Positions 35,663 to 44,529 of a stretch of DNA of 64,000 bases are shown here, in pieces. Location: positions 124,001-188,000 of the forward strand of contig NZ_JACMYG010000008.1 in NCBI RefSeq assembly GCF_014236655.1. The letters are read 5' to 3'. Source of the stretch: Pseudomonas kielensis. Lineage in GTDB: Bacteria > Pseudomonadota > Gammaproteobacteria > Pseudomonadales > Pseudomonadaceae. The notes beneath the pieces are model-generated. The model did not search any database. It saw nothing but the letters and a program-made list of their open reading frames with translations, and was not told where the DNA came from. The translations under genes were made by a program, and so were the position numbers. Position 1 is the stretch's first letter. Each line of letters opens with the position of its first letter.

Positions 35663-36172
35663 TCAGGCGTTACGGGGAAGACGTCGCTGTACGGCATGGG
35701 ACAACCAGCCGGCGAAGGAGCCGAGGCCGGCCGCGCCGCCCAGCTCAAAAAAACTTTCCAGGGACGGTTCTAGGTGCGCGGCGAAGTAAGCGATCAGGCC
35801 AAGGAAGTAGGCGACGACGTTGTTCATCGTCCGGGTGGCCCGCAGTGACACCACGACCATCGCCACGACAAACACCACGATCGGCAGAGCAAACAGGCCG
35901 AAGGTGGGGGACAGGGCACCGATGCTCAGCGCCGCGCCCATGCCGAAAACGATGCCCATCAGCACACAACCGAGGTTCACCAAGCCATCGCGCAAGGTCA
36001 ACCCGCGGCTGAAGAATGCGACCCAACCGACGAACATCGCCCAGACCGGCAGGCTCAGCAGCAAGCTGGAACCTGCCGCCAGTGCGGCGGTGGCGGCAGC
36101 GACAGCGGTAAATAGCGTGAACATCAATTTCGATTGCCCAGTGCGAGCGGTGGTGTTGCCTGGGTGGCTCAT
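35663..36172 (-). CDS. DUF1097 membrane protein
   Basis: A 169-residue inner-membrane protein, started at the ATG before AGCCACCC (36172), with AAGGAG about 8 bases upstream. Four to five hydrophobic helices follow (LFTAVAAATAALAAGSSLLL, then LPVWAMFVGWVAFF, NLGCVLMGIVFGMGAAL and IVVFVVAMVVVSL), ending in a short basic tail. DUF1097 proteins are small multi-pass proteins of unknown function. It is sandwiched between two SDR genes and 30-35 bases from each, so probably one operon. Confidence 0.8.
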   Translation of the reverse strand: MSHPGNTTARTGQSKLMFTLFTAVAAATAALAAGSSLLLSLPVWAMFVGWVAFFSRGLTLRDGLVNLGCVLMGIVFGMGAALSIGALSPTFGLFALPIVVFVVAMVVVSLRATRTMNNVVAYFLGLIAYFAAHLEPSLESFFELGGAAGLGSFAGWLSHAVQRRLPRNA

Positions 36173-36205
36173 GATCATCACTCCTTTCAAGGTGGAGGGA
36201 GCGGC

Positions 36206-36946
36206 TCAAACGAGGCCGCCGTTGACGCGCAGGATTTGCCCATTGACCCAGGCCGAATCAGGGCCAGCCAAGAAGGAAACCACCCGGGAAATGTCTTCTG
36301 GCTGAGCCAGACGCTCAAGCGGAGACATCTTGGCGAACGTCTGGATTTGTTCTTCGCTCTTGCCTTGCAGGAACAGGTCCGTAGCGACCGGGCCTGGTGC
36401 CACGGCGTTGACGGTGATGTTGCGACCGCGCATTTCCTTGGCGAAGACTTGGGTCAGTGATTCCACCGCCGCCTTGCTCGCGATGTACACCGCGTAGCCC
36501 GGCAGGTTCATGCCGACGGTGCTGCTGGAAAAGTTGATGATTCGCCCACCGGCATTCAAGCGGGTCGCTGCTTCGCGCAGGGTATTGAAGGTGCCGCGCG
36601 TGTGAATGTTGAAGTTCTGGTCGAACAGTTCGTCCGTGTGTTGCGCCAGCGGCATGACCTTGAGGATGCCGGCGTTGTTCACCAGCACATCGACCTTGCC
36701 CAGTTGAGCCTCGGTTTCGTCGAACAGCCGGCATACGTCATCGGCACTTGCCACGTCGGCCTTGACTGCAATAGCTTGATGCCCGGCCTGACGCAATTCG
36801 ACTACAAGTTTCGATGCCTCGGTGGCGCTGTTGGCGTAGTTGACGACGACAGCGAAACCTTCGCGGGCCAGCTGTTTGGCGATTACCGCACCGATGCCGC
36901 GGGAGGCTCCGGTGACGATTGCAACTTTCGACGTTTGAGCCGTCAT
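36206..36946 (-). CDS. Short-chain dehydrogenase/reductase (FabG-like)
   Basis: A 246-residue SDR started at ATG 36946; the open frame continues much further upstream over the LysR gene but without support. TGASRGIG (about 12-19) is the cofactor loop, followed by NAG near 90, Ser in INFSSSTVGM (about 140) and YVIASK-type YIASKAA (about 153-159). Arg after TGAS suggests NADP(H). It ends with the classical WVNGQILRVNGG. It is the promoter-proximal gene of the SDR-DUF1097-SDR set, divergent from the LysR gene with about 130 bases between them, so the LysR protein likely controls it. Confidence 0.88.
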   Translation of the reverse strand: MTAQTSKVAIVTGASRGIGAVIAKQLAREGFAVVVNYANSATEASKLVVELRQAGHQAIAVKADVASADDVCRLFDETEAQLGKVDVLVNNAGILKVMPLAQHTDELFDQNFNIHTRGTFNTLREAATRLNAGGRIINFSSSTVGMNLPGYAVYIASKAAVESLTQVFAKEMRGRNITVNAVAPGPVATDLFLQGKSEEQIQTFAKMSPLERLAQPEDISRVVSFLAGPDSAWVNGQILRVNGGLV

Positions 36947-37075
36947 GATGGTGATTCCTGAGTAGTGGCTTGTTTGGGGTGAAGCCAGATTCACATGTTT
37001 ACTCATGGTGATAAATGCACCAGAGTTGGCTTCACTGTTCAAAAAACACCAACAATCGAACGCCAGGAGTTGACG

Positions 37076-37963
37076 GTGGATCAAGTCAAAGCAATGAAGG
37101 TGTTTGTGCGGATTTACGAGCGCAGCAGCTTCACCCTGGCGGCGGAAGACCTGAACCAACCGCGGGCCACGCTGACCCACACGCTGAATCAGTTCGAAGC
37201 CTGGCTCGGCACGCGTTTGTTGGAACGCAGCACGCGCAAGGTGCGCCCAACTCTGGACGGCGAGACGTATTACCAGCGTTGTGTGCAGTTGCTGGCGGAG
37301 CTGGAAGACGCCGAACTGGCGTTTCGCGGCGTGGCGCCGAAAGGGCGATTGCGTGTGGATTTGCACGGCACTTTGGCCAAGCACTTTGTGATCCCTGCGC
37401 TGCCGCAATTCATGACCCGTTATCCGGACATCGAACTGTCACTCAGCGAGGCCGACCGCTTTGTCGACTTGATCGCCGAAGGCGTCGATTGCGTGTTGCG
37501 CGCCGGCACCCTCGGCGACTCGGCGTTGATCGGCAAACGCGTGGCCAACCTGCGCCAGATCACCTGTGCCAGCCCAGCGTACCTGCGCGAATACGGTGAG
37601 CCGCAAAGTCTCGCCGACCTCAGTCATCACCGCGCGGTGAACTACGTTTCGCGCACTACGGCCAAGCTGTTTCCATTTGAGTTCATGGTCGACGGCGAAC
37701 TGAAGGAAGTGGTCCTCCAGGGCGCGCTATCGGTGTTCGGCGCGGAAATTTACGCGGCCTCGGCGATTGCCGGGCTCGGCATCATTCAATGCCCGCGCTA
37801 CCGGATGGACGCGCAGATCGCCCAGGGGCTGGTGCAGGAAATCCTCGCCGACACACCACCGCCGTCGATGCCGGTCTCCGTGTTGTATCCGCACAACCGC
37901 CACATGTCGCCGCGGGTTCGGGTGTTTGTTGATTGGTTGGAGGAGTTGTTTACCGAGGTGTGA
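37076..37963 (+). CDS. LysR-family transcriptional regulator
   Basis: A 295-residue LysR regulator, best started at the GTG at 37076 with CCAGGAG six bases upstream; the open frame begins 27 codons earlier. The helix-turn-helix covers SSFTLAAEDLNQPRATLTHT (about 20-40) and the effector domain begins near 90. It belongs to the CrgA/PA-type group with a short linker. It is divergent from the SDR operon and probably activates or represses it in response to an unidentified ligand. Confidence 0.88.
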   Translation: MDQVKAMKVFVRIYERSSFTLAAEDLNQPRATLTHTLNQFEAWLGTRLLERSTRKVRPTLDGETYYQRCVQLLAELEDAELAFRGVAPKGRLRVDLHGTLAKHFVIPALPQFMTRYPDIELSLSEADRFVDLIAEGVDCVLRAGTLGDSALIGKRVANLRQITCASPAYLREYGEPQSLADLSHHRAVNYVSRTTAKLFPFEFMVDGELKEVVLQGALSVFGAEIYAASAIAGLGIIQCPRYRMDAQIAQGLVQEILADTPPPSMPVSVLYPHNRHMSPRVRVFVDWLEELFTEV

Positions 37964-38180
37964 TGATGTGAGGGCGAGGGAGTGAGTGTCAGGCGAGTAA
38001 CACTATTTGGAAGTGTGAGCTCGAACGGGCACCTGCCGCGTTCTAGTTTTTTTAATACGATAATGAATATGACAAAGGTGCAGCCAGATCGCTTCGCAGG
38101 CCATATGCGTGGCGAATATGGTTTTTGATTTTTCTGACTGCGTTTTTGGCCGACTCTGTTGAAAATTACGCCGACCGCGA

Positions 38181-39296
38181 TCAGACCTCGCGGATACTGA
38201 CCCAGCGCTGTTCCCATGCCGCTAATCGAATCGCCGTCGCCAGCCGCTCCACTTCCAGGGCTTGCTCGAAATCGGTGCCGGCTTGTCCTTGCCCGGCCAA
38301 GGCCATGATCAGCTCATGCACTTCCAGCGTCTTCAACTCGTTGTAGCCGAGCTGATGCCCCGGCGCCGGGCTGAACGCTGCATATCCGGGCAGGTTCGGC
38401 CCGGCCAGTAAACGCTGGAAGCCGTCCTGGCCGACACGGTACAGGCGTAACTCATTCAAACGCTCCTGATCGAATGACAGGGTCCCTTGGGTGCCACTGA
38501 TCTCGAAACTCAGGTGGTTCTTGTAGCCGTGCTTGAGCCAACTGCTGCTGAAGGTGCCACGCGCGCCGCTGGCAAAGCGCAGTAAGGCATGGGCCTGATC
38601 GTCGACGGCAATGGTGCGTTGTTCCTGGCTACCGGCTGTGGCCGGGCGCTGGCGGTGCACGGTCTGGGAGTCGGCGCATACCGCTTCGACATTGCCGAGC
38701 AGATAGCGCGCCATGCCCAGCAAGTGGCTGCCCAGGTCCGCCAGTGCGCCACCGGCATGTTCGGCCTCACAGCGCCACGACCAGGGGGACGCCGGATCGG
38801 CCATGAAGTCTTCGCTGAATTCGCCTTGAAAGCTGATGATCTCACCGAGTCTGCCGCTCTGAATCAACTCCCGCGCCAGGCCGATGATGGGGTTGTGCTG
38901 GTAGTTGTAGCCGACTCGGGTGACCACGCCCGCATCCTTGGCGGCCAGGTGCATGGCATTGGCCTGTTCAAGGTTCACCGCCAGCGGTTTTTCGCAGTAC
39001 ACCGCTTTGCCAGCCGACAGCGCGGCCATGGCCATCGGGTAGTGCAGGTGGTTGGGGGTGGTGATGGCGACCAGGTGGACCTTGGGGTCATCGATCAATT
39101 GCTGCCAGTCGCCATAGGCCTGTTCAAAGTCCCAAGCGGTGGCACATGCCTGGGCACGAACGGGATCGGCGTCGGCCAGGGCGGCGAGGCGCAGCGTAAA
39201 GGGCAGTTCGAATGCTGCGCTGACGTTGCGAAAGGCCAGGGCATGGGCACGGCCCATGAAACCTGTGCCGATAAGTCCGATTCCGAGTTCGCGCAT
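38181..39296 (-). CDS. Gfo/Idh/MocA-family oxidoreductase
   Basis: A 371-residue NAD(P)-dependent dehydrogenase. The Rossmann motif GTGFMGRAHA is at about residues 10-19, the catalytic-strand EKPLAVN near 97 and the C-terminal domain starts near 125. Family members oxidise inositol, scyllo-inositol or sugar ring hydroxyls. It is transcribed away from the iol operon but lies next to the RpiR gene, and an operator-like palindrome (39338-39351) sits about 42 bases upstream of its start. A role in using an inositol isomer or related sugar is likely but its substrate is not shown. Confidence 0.87.
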   Translation of the reverse strand: MRELGIGLIGTGFMGRAHALAFRNVSAAFELPFTLRLAALADADPVRAQACATAWDFEQAYGDWQQLIDDPKVHLVAITTPNHLHYPMAMAALSAGKAVYCEKPLAVNLEQANAMHLAAKDAGVVTRVGYNYQHNPIIGLARELIQSGRLGEIISFQGEFSEDFMADPASPWSWRCEAEHAGGALADLGSHLLGMARYLLGNVEAVCADSQTVHRQRPATAGSQEQRTIAVDDQAHALLRFASGARGTFSSSWLKHGYKNHLSFEISGTQGTLSFDQERLNELRLYRVGQDGFQRLLAGPNLPGYAAFSPAPGHQLGYNELKTLEVHELIMALAGQGQAGTDFEQALEVERLATAIRLAAWEQRWVSIREV

Positions 39297-39337
39297 GACA
39301 GGATCCTTTGGTTTTTGTTTTCAGGAAGCCTGTTTAT

Positions 39338-39351
39338 AGAATAAAAATTCC
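39338..39351. promoter_or_regulatory. IolR-like operator upstream of MocA-type gene
   Basis: AGAATAAAAATTCC fits GGAA-N6-TTCC with one mismatch. This motif was defined for the RpiR-type IolR of Sinorhizobium meliloti. A second related half-site TTTAGAATAAATATT follows at about 39363-39378. Confidence 0.5.
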
Positions 39352-39454
39352 TTCCTATCAATTTTAGAATAAATATTTAAATGCCGCCGCTGAGCGCTCC
39401 CCTGCAAAGGTGGCTGTTCTTCGCTGCGCTTGGCACCGGGCGCCAGTGCCTCGA

Positions 39455-40375
39455 TCAGTCTTCGAACCCGACCTGCTCGTGAATCTCATCGACTTTCAAT
39501 TCCAGTCGATAAGCCACGGCGATAAACAACGCCTGACACAGGCACAAGGTCGCACTCAACGAGCGGAAGGCAAACGAGCTGCCTTCGTTGACCAGCAGCA
39601 CGGTATTGGCGCGCTTGGCCAAAGGCGAAAGGTTACTGTCGGTGATGATCAGGGTTTTCGCCTGATGATGCTGGGCGATGCGCAGGCAGTGCTGGGTTTC
39701 CTTGCCGTACGGCGTGAAGCTGATGGCGATCACCAGGTCATTGGCACGCACACTGCGCATCTGCTCGCGGTAGCTTCCGCCGAGCCCCGAGACCAGATGG
39801 ATACGCTTGTTGGTGTGTTGCAGGTTGTAGACCAGGTAATCGGCCACCGCGAACGAACGGCGCACGCCGACCACGTAGATATTGTCGGCATTCACCACCA
39901 GGTCCACGGCCTTGTCGAAGGCCTGGTCATCGAGTTCCAGCCCCAGTCGTTCGATGCCCGACAGCGTGGCATTGATGCACTCGCGCGCCAGATCGCCGCC
40001 GCTGGCCTTCTGCGACTTGTTGGCGATCATGCTGCGAATGCGTTGCTGGTAGTTCTGCACCGGCGTGGTCTTGTGGGTATACGCCTCGCGGAAAAGCGCC
40101 TGCATTTCGCTGAAGCCGCTGAAGCCAAAACGCTGGGAAAACCGCACGATGGCCGACGGGTGCACTTCGCACTCGCGAGCGATGTCACTGATGCGATCGA
40201 CCATGATCCGGTCGCTTTGCTGGCTCATGTAACTGGCGATGCGTTTGAGCTGGCGCGGCAGGCTTTCGTATTCATTGGTGATCAGTTGCAGCAGACGCTC
40301 GGCATTGATCGGGGGGCTGACAAGAGGGCTCTCGGACGTGCTCTCGGTCGTAGCCGGCTGATCGGTGGGGGACAT
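39455..40375 (-). CDS. iolR: RpiR/MurR-family regulator of inositol catabolism
   Basis: A 306-residue regulator started at ATG 40375 with GAAGGA upstream. The N-terminal helix-turn-helix (SDIARECEVHPSAIVRFSQRF, about 70-90, quoted in part) is followed by a SIS sugar-phosphate-binding domain (about 145-285; GVRRSFAVADYL and ISFTPYGKET). RpiR-type repressors of Pseudomonas and rhizobial iol genes bind GGAA-N6-TTCC sites and release with an inositol breakdown product. Such sites lie upstream of iolC and of the transporter. The gene is divergent from iolC with about 310 bases between. The name IolR is by context and family. Confidence 0.85.
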   Translation of the reverse strand: MSPTDQPATTESTSESPLVSPPINAERLLQLITNEYESLPRQLKRIASYMSQQSDRIMVDRISDIARECEVHPSAIVRFSQRFGFSGFSEMQALFREAYTHKTTPVQNYQQRIRSMIANKSQKASGGDLARECINATLSGIERLGLELDDQAFDKAVDLVVNADNIYVVGVRRSFAVADYLVYNLQHTNKRIHLVSGLGGSYREQMRSVRANDLVIAISFTPYGKETQHCLRIAQHHQAKTLIITDSNLSPLAKRANTVLLVNEGSSFAFRSLSATLCLCQALFIAVAYRLELKVDEIHEQVGFED

Positions 40376-40548
40376 TGGGGAATCCTTCTGGCTTGTACTT
40401 ATAGGGACGATTTTCACCTCGCCCCCTGACAATAGGTTGACTCTGCGCAGTCTACAGGGTCGGCCTGAATAAAATCTTGAGCCTTGCAGCGGTGCGATGC
40501 TTGCTGAAACGATGTACCGCGTCTGGAGCGCTTGTACCAAAGCTTATT

Positions 40549-40562
40549 GGAAAAAATATTCC
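40549..40562. promoter_or_regulatory. IolR-like operator upstream of iolC
   Basis: GGAAAAAATATTCC matches GGAA-N6-TTCC exactly. It lies 126 bases before the iolC start, in the iolR/iolC divergent region. A further half-site GGAATAATTATT follows at about 40577. The site is placed to control both directions. Confidence 0.65.
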
Positions 40563-40687
40563 ATGTAAAAAATAATTGGAATAATTATTGATTGTTCGGT
40601 CCGGGTCGTTTTAGTCTGCATCCCACCAAGAGTGTTCGGCGCCTTCATCGCCCCGAACGCAGGCTGATAAAAATAACAGGAGCCAGC

Positions 40688-42625
40688 ATGGGCCAGACTC
40701 GTTTTGCCAGTGGGCGTCAATTGGATCTGATTTGCCTCGGACGCCTTGGCGTCGACCTCTATGCGCAGCAAGTCGGGGCGCGGCTGGAGGATGTGAGCAG
40801 CTTCGCCAAATACCTGGGCGGTTCGTCCGCCAACATCGCGTTCGGCACCGCCCGGCTGGGGCTCAAGTCGTCGATGCTGAGCCGGGTAGGGGACGACCAC
40901 ATGGGCCGCTTCCTCGTTGAATCCCTGGCCCGTGAAGGCTGCGATACCAGTGGCATCAAGGTCGATCCTGAGCGCCTGACCGCCATGGTGCTGCTGGGTC
41001 TCAAGGACCGCGAAACCTTTCCCCTGGTCTTCTACCGCGAAAACTGTGCCGACATGGCGCTGCGGGCCGAAGACATCAGCGAAACCTATATCGCCTCCAG
41101 CAAAGCCTTGCTGATCACCGGAACGCATTTCTCTACCGACGGCGTGTACAAGGCGAGCATTCAGGCGCTGGACTATGCCGAGAAACACAATGTCAAACGG
41201 GTGCTGGACATCGACTACCGCCCGGTGCTCTGGGGGTTGGCCGGCAAGGCGGATGGTGAAACCCGTTTCGTCGCCAGCCAGAACGTCAGCCAGCATGTGC
41301 AGACAATCCTTTCGCGTTTCGACCTGATCGTCGGCACTGAAGAAGAGTTTCTGATTGCCGGTGGCGCCGAGGATTTGCTCACGGCGCTACGTAACGTCCG
41401 GCGCTTGAGTGCTGCAACCTTGGTGGTCAAGCTCGGCCCGCAAGGCTGCACGGTGATTCACGGCGCGATTGCGGCACGACTTGAAGACGGCGTGATTTAT
41501 CCTGGCGTGCAAGTACAAGTGCTCAATGTGCTGGGTGCCGGTGATGCCTTTATGTCGGGCTTCCTCAGTGGCTGGCTGGAGGACGCCAGCGATGAGCGCT
41601 GCTGCCAGTTGGCCAACGCCTGCGGCGGCCTGGTGGTGTCGCGCCATGCTTGCGCCCCGGCGATGCCGACCCGCGCCGAACTGGATTACCTGTTCAACAG
41701 CCCGGTGCCGATTACCCGTCCGGACCAGGACGCCGTGTTGCAGCGCCTGCACCAGGTCAGCGTGCCGCGCAAACAGTGGAGGCAACTGTTCATCTTTGCC
41801 TTCGACCATCGCTGGCAACTGGTGGAGCTGGCGCAAAAGGGCGGCCGTGACCTCAACGCCATCAGCGAACTCAAGCAACTGTTCATCCAGGCCGTGGAAC
41901 GTGTCGAAGCCGATTTGCGCGAGCAAGGCATCGACGCCGATGTTGGGCTGCTGGCCGATCAACGTTTCGGCCAGGACTCACTGAACGCCGCCACCGGTCG
42001 CGGCTGGTGGGTGGCGCGGCCGGTGGAAGTCCAGGGTTCGCGGCCATTGGCCTTCGAACACGGCCGCTCTATCGGCAGCAACCTGATTGCCTGGCCACAG
42101 GAACAGATCATCAAGTGCCTGGTGCAATTTCATCCCGATGACGAGCCTCTGCTGCGTCTGGAACAGGAAGCGCAGATCAAGGGCTTGTATCAGGCGTCCC
42201 AGGTCAGCGGTCATGAACTGTTGTTGGAAATCATCCCGCCCAAGGATCACCCCTCGGCCCACCCTGACGTGTTGTATCGCGCCCTCAAACGCCTCTACAA
42301 CCTGGGCATCTACCCGGCGTGGTGGAAGATCGAAGCGCAAAGCGCCGAGGAGTGGCAGCAACTCGACGCGCTGATCCAGGAGCGCGATCCGTACTGCCGA
42401 GGGGTGGTGTTGCTGGGCTTGAATGCTCCGGCATCAGCGTTGGCCGAAGGCTTTCAGCAGGCCAGTAAGAGCCAGACCTGTCGCGGGTTCGCCGTCGGCC
42501 GGACCATTTTCCAGGAACCGAGCCGCGCGTGGCTGGCCGGGGAAATCGACGATGAAGTGCTGATTGAGCAGGTGCAAGGCACCTTTGTCGAATTGATCGA
42601 TGCCTGGCGTGCGTCCCGCGCTTGA
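40688..42625 (+). CDS. iolC: IolC kinase fused to DUF2090 aldolase domain
   Basis: A 645-residue two-domain protein, started at ATG 40688 behind AACAGGAG. Residues about 1-335 form a PfkB-type sugar kinase: GGSSANIAFGTARLG near 40 and the GAGDAFMSGF catalytic motif near 283. This is 5-dehydro-2-deoxygluconokinase, phosphorylating the product of IolB. Residues about 340-645 are a DUF2090 TIM-barrel domain (FIFAFDHRWQL), which in Pseudomonas and relatives takes the place of the separate IolJ aldolase cleaving the phosphate to dihydroxyacetone phosphate and malonate semialdehyde. It opens the catabolic operon. Confidence 0.92.
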   Translation: MGQTRFASGRQLDLICLGRLGVDLYAQQVGARLEDVSSFAKYLGGSSANIAFGTARLGLKSSMLSRVGDDHMGRFLVESLAREGCDTSGIKVDPERLTAMVLLGLKDRETFPLVFYRENCADMALRAEDISETYIASSKALLITGTHFSTDGVYKASIQALDYAEKHNVKRVLDIDYRPVLWGLAGKADGETRFVASQNVSQHVQTILSRFDLIVGTEEEFLIAGGAEDLLTALRNVRRLSAATLVVKLGPQGCTVIHGAIAARLEDGVIYPGVQVQVLNVLGAGDAFMSGFLSGWLEDASDERCCQLANACGGLVVSRHACAPAMPTRAELDYLFNSPVPITRPDQDAVLQRLHQVSVPRKQWRQLFIFAFDHRWQLVELAQKGGRDLNAISELKQLFIQAVERVEADLREQGIDADVGLLADQRFGQDSLNAATGRGWWVARPVEVQGSRPLAFEHGRSIGSNLIAWPQEQIIKCLVQFHPDDEPLLRLEQEAQIKGLYQASQVSGHELLLEIIPPKDHPSAHPDVLYRALKRLYNLGIYPAWWKIEAQSAEEWQQLDALIQERDPYCRGVVLLGLNAPASALAEGFQQASKSQTCRGFAVGRTIFQEPSRAWLAGEIDDEVLIEQVQGTFVELIDAWRASRA

Positions 42626-42640
42626 TGAAGCACCGTAATA

Positions 42641-42739
42641 CCCCTGTGGGAGCGGGCTTGCCCGCGATAGCGATCTAGCCGACACATTAATGTTGAATGT
42701 GCCGCCGTAATCGCGGGCAAGCCCGCTCCCACAAGGGTT
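42641..42739. repeat. REP palindrome pair between iolC and iolE
   Basis: Two inverted arms, TGTGGGAGCGGGCTTGCCCG and its complement about 45 bases later, form a typical Pseudomonas REP doublet. It lies in the 160-base gap inside the operon and may fold in the transcript and adjust expression of the downstream genes. Confidence 0.8.
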
Positions 42740-42785
42740 CAGCGTCGTTCTTACTGATGTGTGTAAAACAATAAAAGGTGCAGCC

Positions 42786-43679
42786 ATGCCCGCTATCCGA
42801 ATTGGCATCAACCCGATCTCCTGGAGCAACGACGACCTGCCGTCCCTCGGTGGCGAGACGCCGTTGAGCACCGCCCTGAGCGAAGGAAAGGAAATCGGCT
42901 ACGAAGGTTTCGAACTCAACGGCAAATTCCCCAAGGACGCCAAAGGCGTCGGCGACGTGCTGCGGCCCTACGACCTGGCGCTGGTGTCCGGCTGGTACTC
43001 CAGCCGTCTGGCCCGCCGCTCGGTGGCGGAGGAAATCGACGCCATCGGCAGCCATCTCGAGCTGTTGGCGAAGAACGGCGCCAAGGTGCTGGTTTACGGT
43101 GAAGTCGCCGACTCCATTCAAGGCCAGCGCATTCCGCTGGTTGAGCGCCCACGTTTGCACACCGAACAGGCCTGGCAGGAATATGCCGACAAGCTCACCG
43201 AACTGGCGCGTTTCACCCTGTCCCAGGGCGTACGTCTGGCCTATCACCACCACATGGGCGCTTACGTCGAATCCCCGGCGGACATCGACAAGCTGATGGC
43301 GTTGACCGGCAGTGAAGTTGGCCTGCTGTTCGATTCGGGCCATTGCTACATGGGCGGCGGCGAACCCTTGCAGGTGCTGCGCAAGCACATCGACCGTATC
43401 TGTCATGTGCATTTCAAGGACGTGCGCAAACCGGTGGTGCAGCTGGCGCGCAACAACCTGTGGAGCTTCCCGGACTGCATCATCAACGGCACCTTCACCG
43501 TGCCCGGCGATGGAGATATCGACTTCGGCTCATTGCTCGACGTGCTGCTGGCCGCCGATTACCACGGCTGGCTGGTGGTCGAAGCCGAGCAGGACCCGGC
43601 GGTGGCGCCGAGTTATGTCTACGCGAAAAAAGGCTACGACACCTTGCGGGCGTTGCTCGACGCGAGGGTTGCGTCATGA
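42786..43679 (+). CDS. iolE: Myo-inosose-2 dehydratase
   Basis: A 297-residue TIM-barrel enzyme of the IolE family. It dehydrates 2-keto-myo-inositol to the trihydroxycyclohexane-dione. Visible family segments are GINPISWSNDDLPSLGG (residues 6-22), LAYHHHMGAY (about 155-164) with metal-site His, GLLFDSGHCYMGGGEP (about 182-197) and HVHFKDVRKP (about 212). The metal ligands of the xylose-isomerase-like barrel are preserved. The stop overlaps the iolB start by 4 bases, so they are coupled. Confidence 0.95.
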   Translation: MPAIRIGINPISWSNDDLPSLGGETPLSTALSEGKEIGYEGFELNGKFPKDAKGVGDVLRPYDLALVSGWYSSRLARRSVAEEIDAIGSHLELLAKNGAKVLVYGEVADSIQGQRIPLVERPRLHTEQAWQEYADKLTELARFTLSQGVRLAYHHHMGAYVESPADIDKLMALTGSEVGLLFDSGHCYMGGGEPLQVLRKHIDRICHVHFKDVRKPVVQLARNNLWSFPDCIINGTFTVPGDGDIDFGSLLDVLLAADYHGWLVVEAEQDPAVAPSYVYAKKGYDTLRALLDARVAS

Positions 43680-44485
43680 GCCTGCTGGTCAAAAGCAACG
43701 CCCGCGGCCGCACCATGGTCGAGTTGGGCGACGGCGAGCTGCAATACGTCGGCTTCGCGGCTTATCGCTTGGGCCTGGGTGAAACCCTACCGGTCTCGGC
43801 AGGTGGTAAAGAATTATGCCTGGTGCTACTCAGCGGCCGGGTCAGCATCAAGGGCGAAGCGCCGGGGCAGGGCGCGTTCGACTGGGACAACATTGGCGAT
43901 CGGCAGTCAGTGTTCGAAGACAAGTCTCCGTTCGCCGCGTACTTGCCGCCTGGCAGTCAAGCCCAGGTGGTCGCCCTCAGTGATGTGCAAATTGCCGTGT
44001 GCGCTGCGCCTGGTTCGACCACCGAAGCCCTTGGCCCACGGTTGATCAAACCAGACACGATGAAGCGCAGTGTGCGCGGCAAGGGCGCCAACACCCGTTA
44101 CGTCTGCGACATCCTGCCGGACACCGCGCCCGCCCATTCACTGCTGGTGGTCGAAGTGCGCACACCGTCCGGGCATTCCTCGAGCTATCCACCGCACAAG
44201 CACGACACCGACGACCTGCCGCACCAGAGCTTTCTCGAAGAAACCTATTACCACCAGATCAACCCGCCCCAGGGCTTCGTGTTCCAGCGGGTGTACACCG
44301 ACGATCGCAGCATCGACCAGGCCATGGCCGTGGAAAACAGCGACCTGGTGGTCGTGCCCAAGGGCTATCACCCGGTCAGTGTGCCGTACGGCTACGAGTC
44401 CTATTACCTGAACGTGATGGCTGGCCCGAAACGCGTCTGGCAGTTCCATAACGATCCGCAGCACAGCTGGCTGCTGGATCTCTGA
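43676..44485 (+). CDS. iolB: 5-deoxy-glucuronate isomerase
   Basis: A 269-residue bicupin of the IolB family, started at ATG 43676 in an ATGA overlap with iolE. It isomerises 5-deoxyglucuronic acid to 2-deoxy-5-keto-gluconic acid. Typical elements are RGANTRYVCDILPD with Cys, HSSSYPPHKHDTDD (about 164-177) supplying metal His, ETYYHQINPPQGFVFQRVY and the C-terminal YYLNVMAGPKR. Length is normal and no break is seen. The intervening 45 bases to the next gene hold an AACAATAA leader and a GGAGA site. Confidence 0.95.
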   Translation: MSLLVKSNARGRTMVELGDGELQYVGFAAYRLGLGETLPVSAGGKELCLVLLSGRVSIKGEAPGQGAFDWDNIGDRQSVFEDKSPFAAYLPPGSQAQVVALSDVQIAVCAAPGSTTEALGPRLIKPDTMKRSVRGKGANTRYVCDILPDTAPAHSLLVVEVRTPSGHSSSYPPHKHDTDDLPHQSFLEETYYHQINPPQGFVFQRVYTDDRSIDQAMAVENSDLVVVPKGYHPVSVPYGYESYYLNVMAGPKRVWQFHNDPQHSWLLDL

Positions 44486-44529
44486 ATTCCAACGTCTGAA
44501 TTCCACTATCTGCACGGAGAACAATAACG

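Noticed and set aside
36947..37408. Long N-terminal extension of the FabG-like SDR
   Set aside because: It runs antisense over the LysR gene and lacks the family pattern; the SDR starts properly at 36946.
39410..40429. Plus-strand frame of 339 codons opposite iolR
   Set aside because: It mirrors a well-supported regulator gene and its sequence has no family character; a GC-rich shadow.
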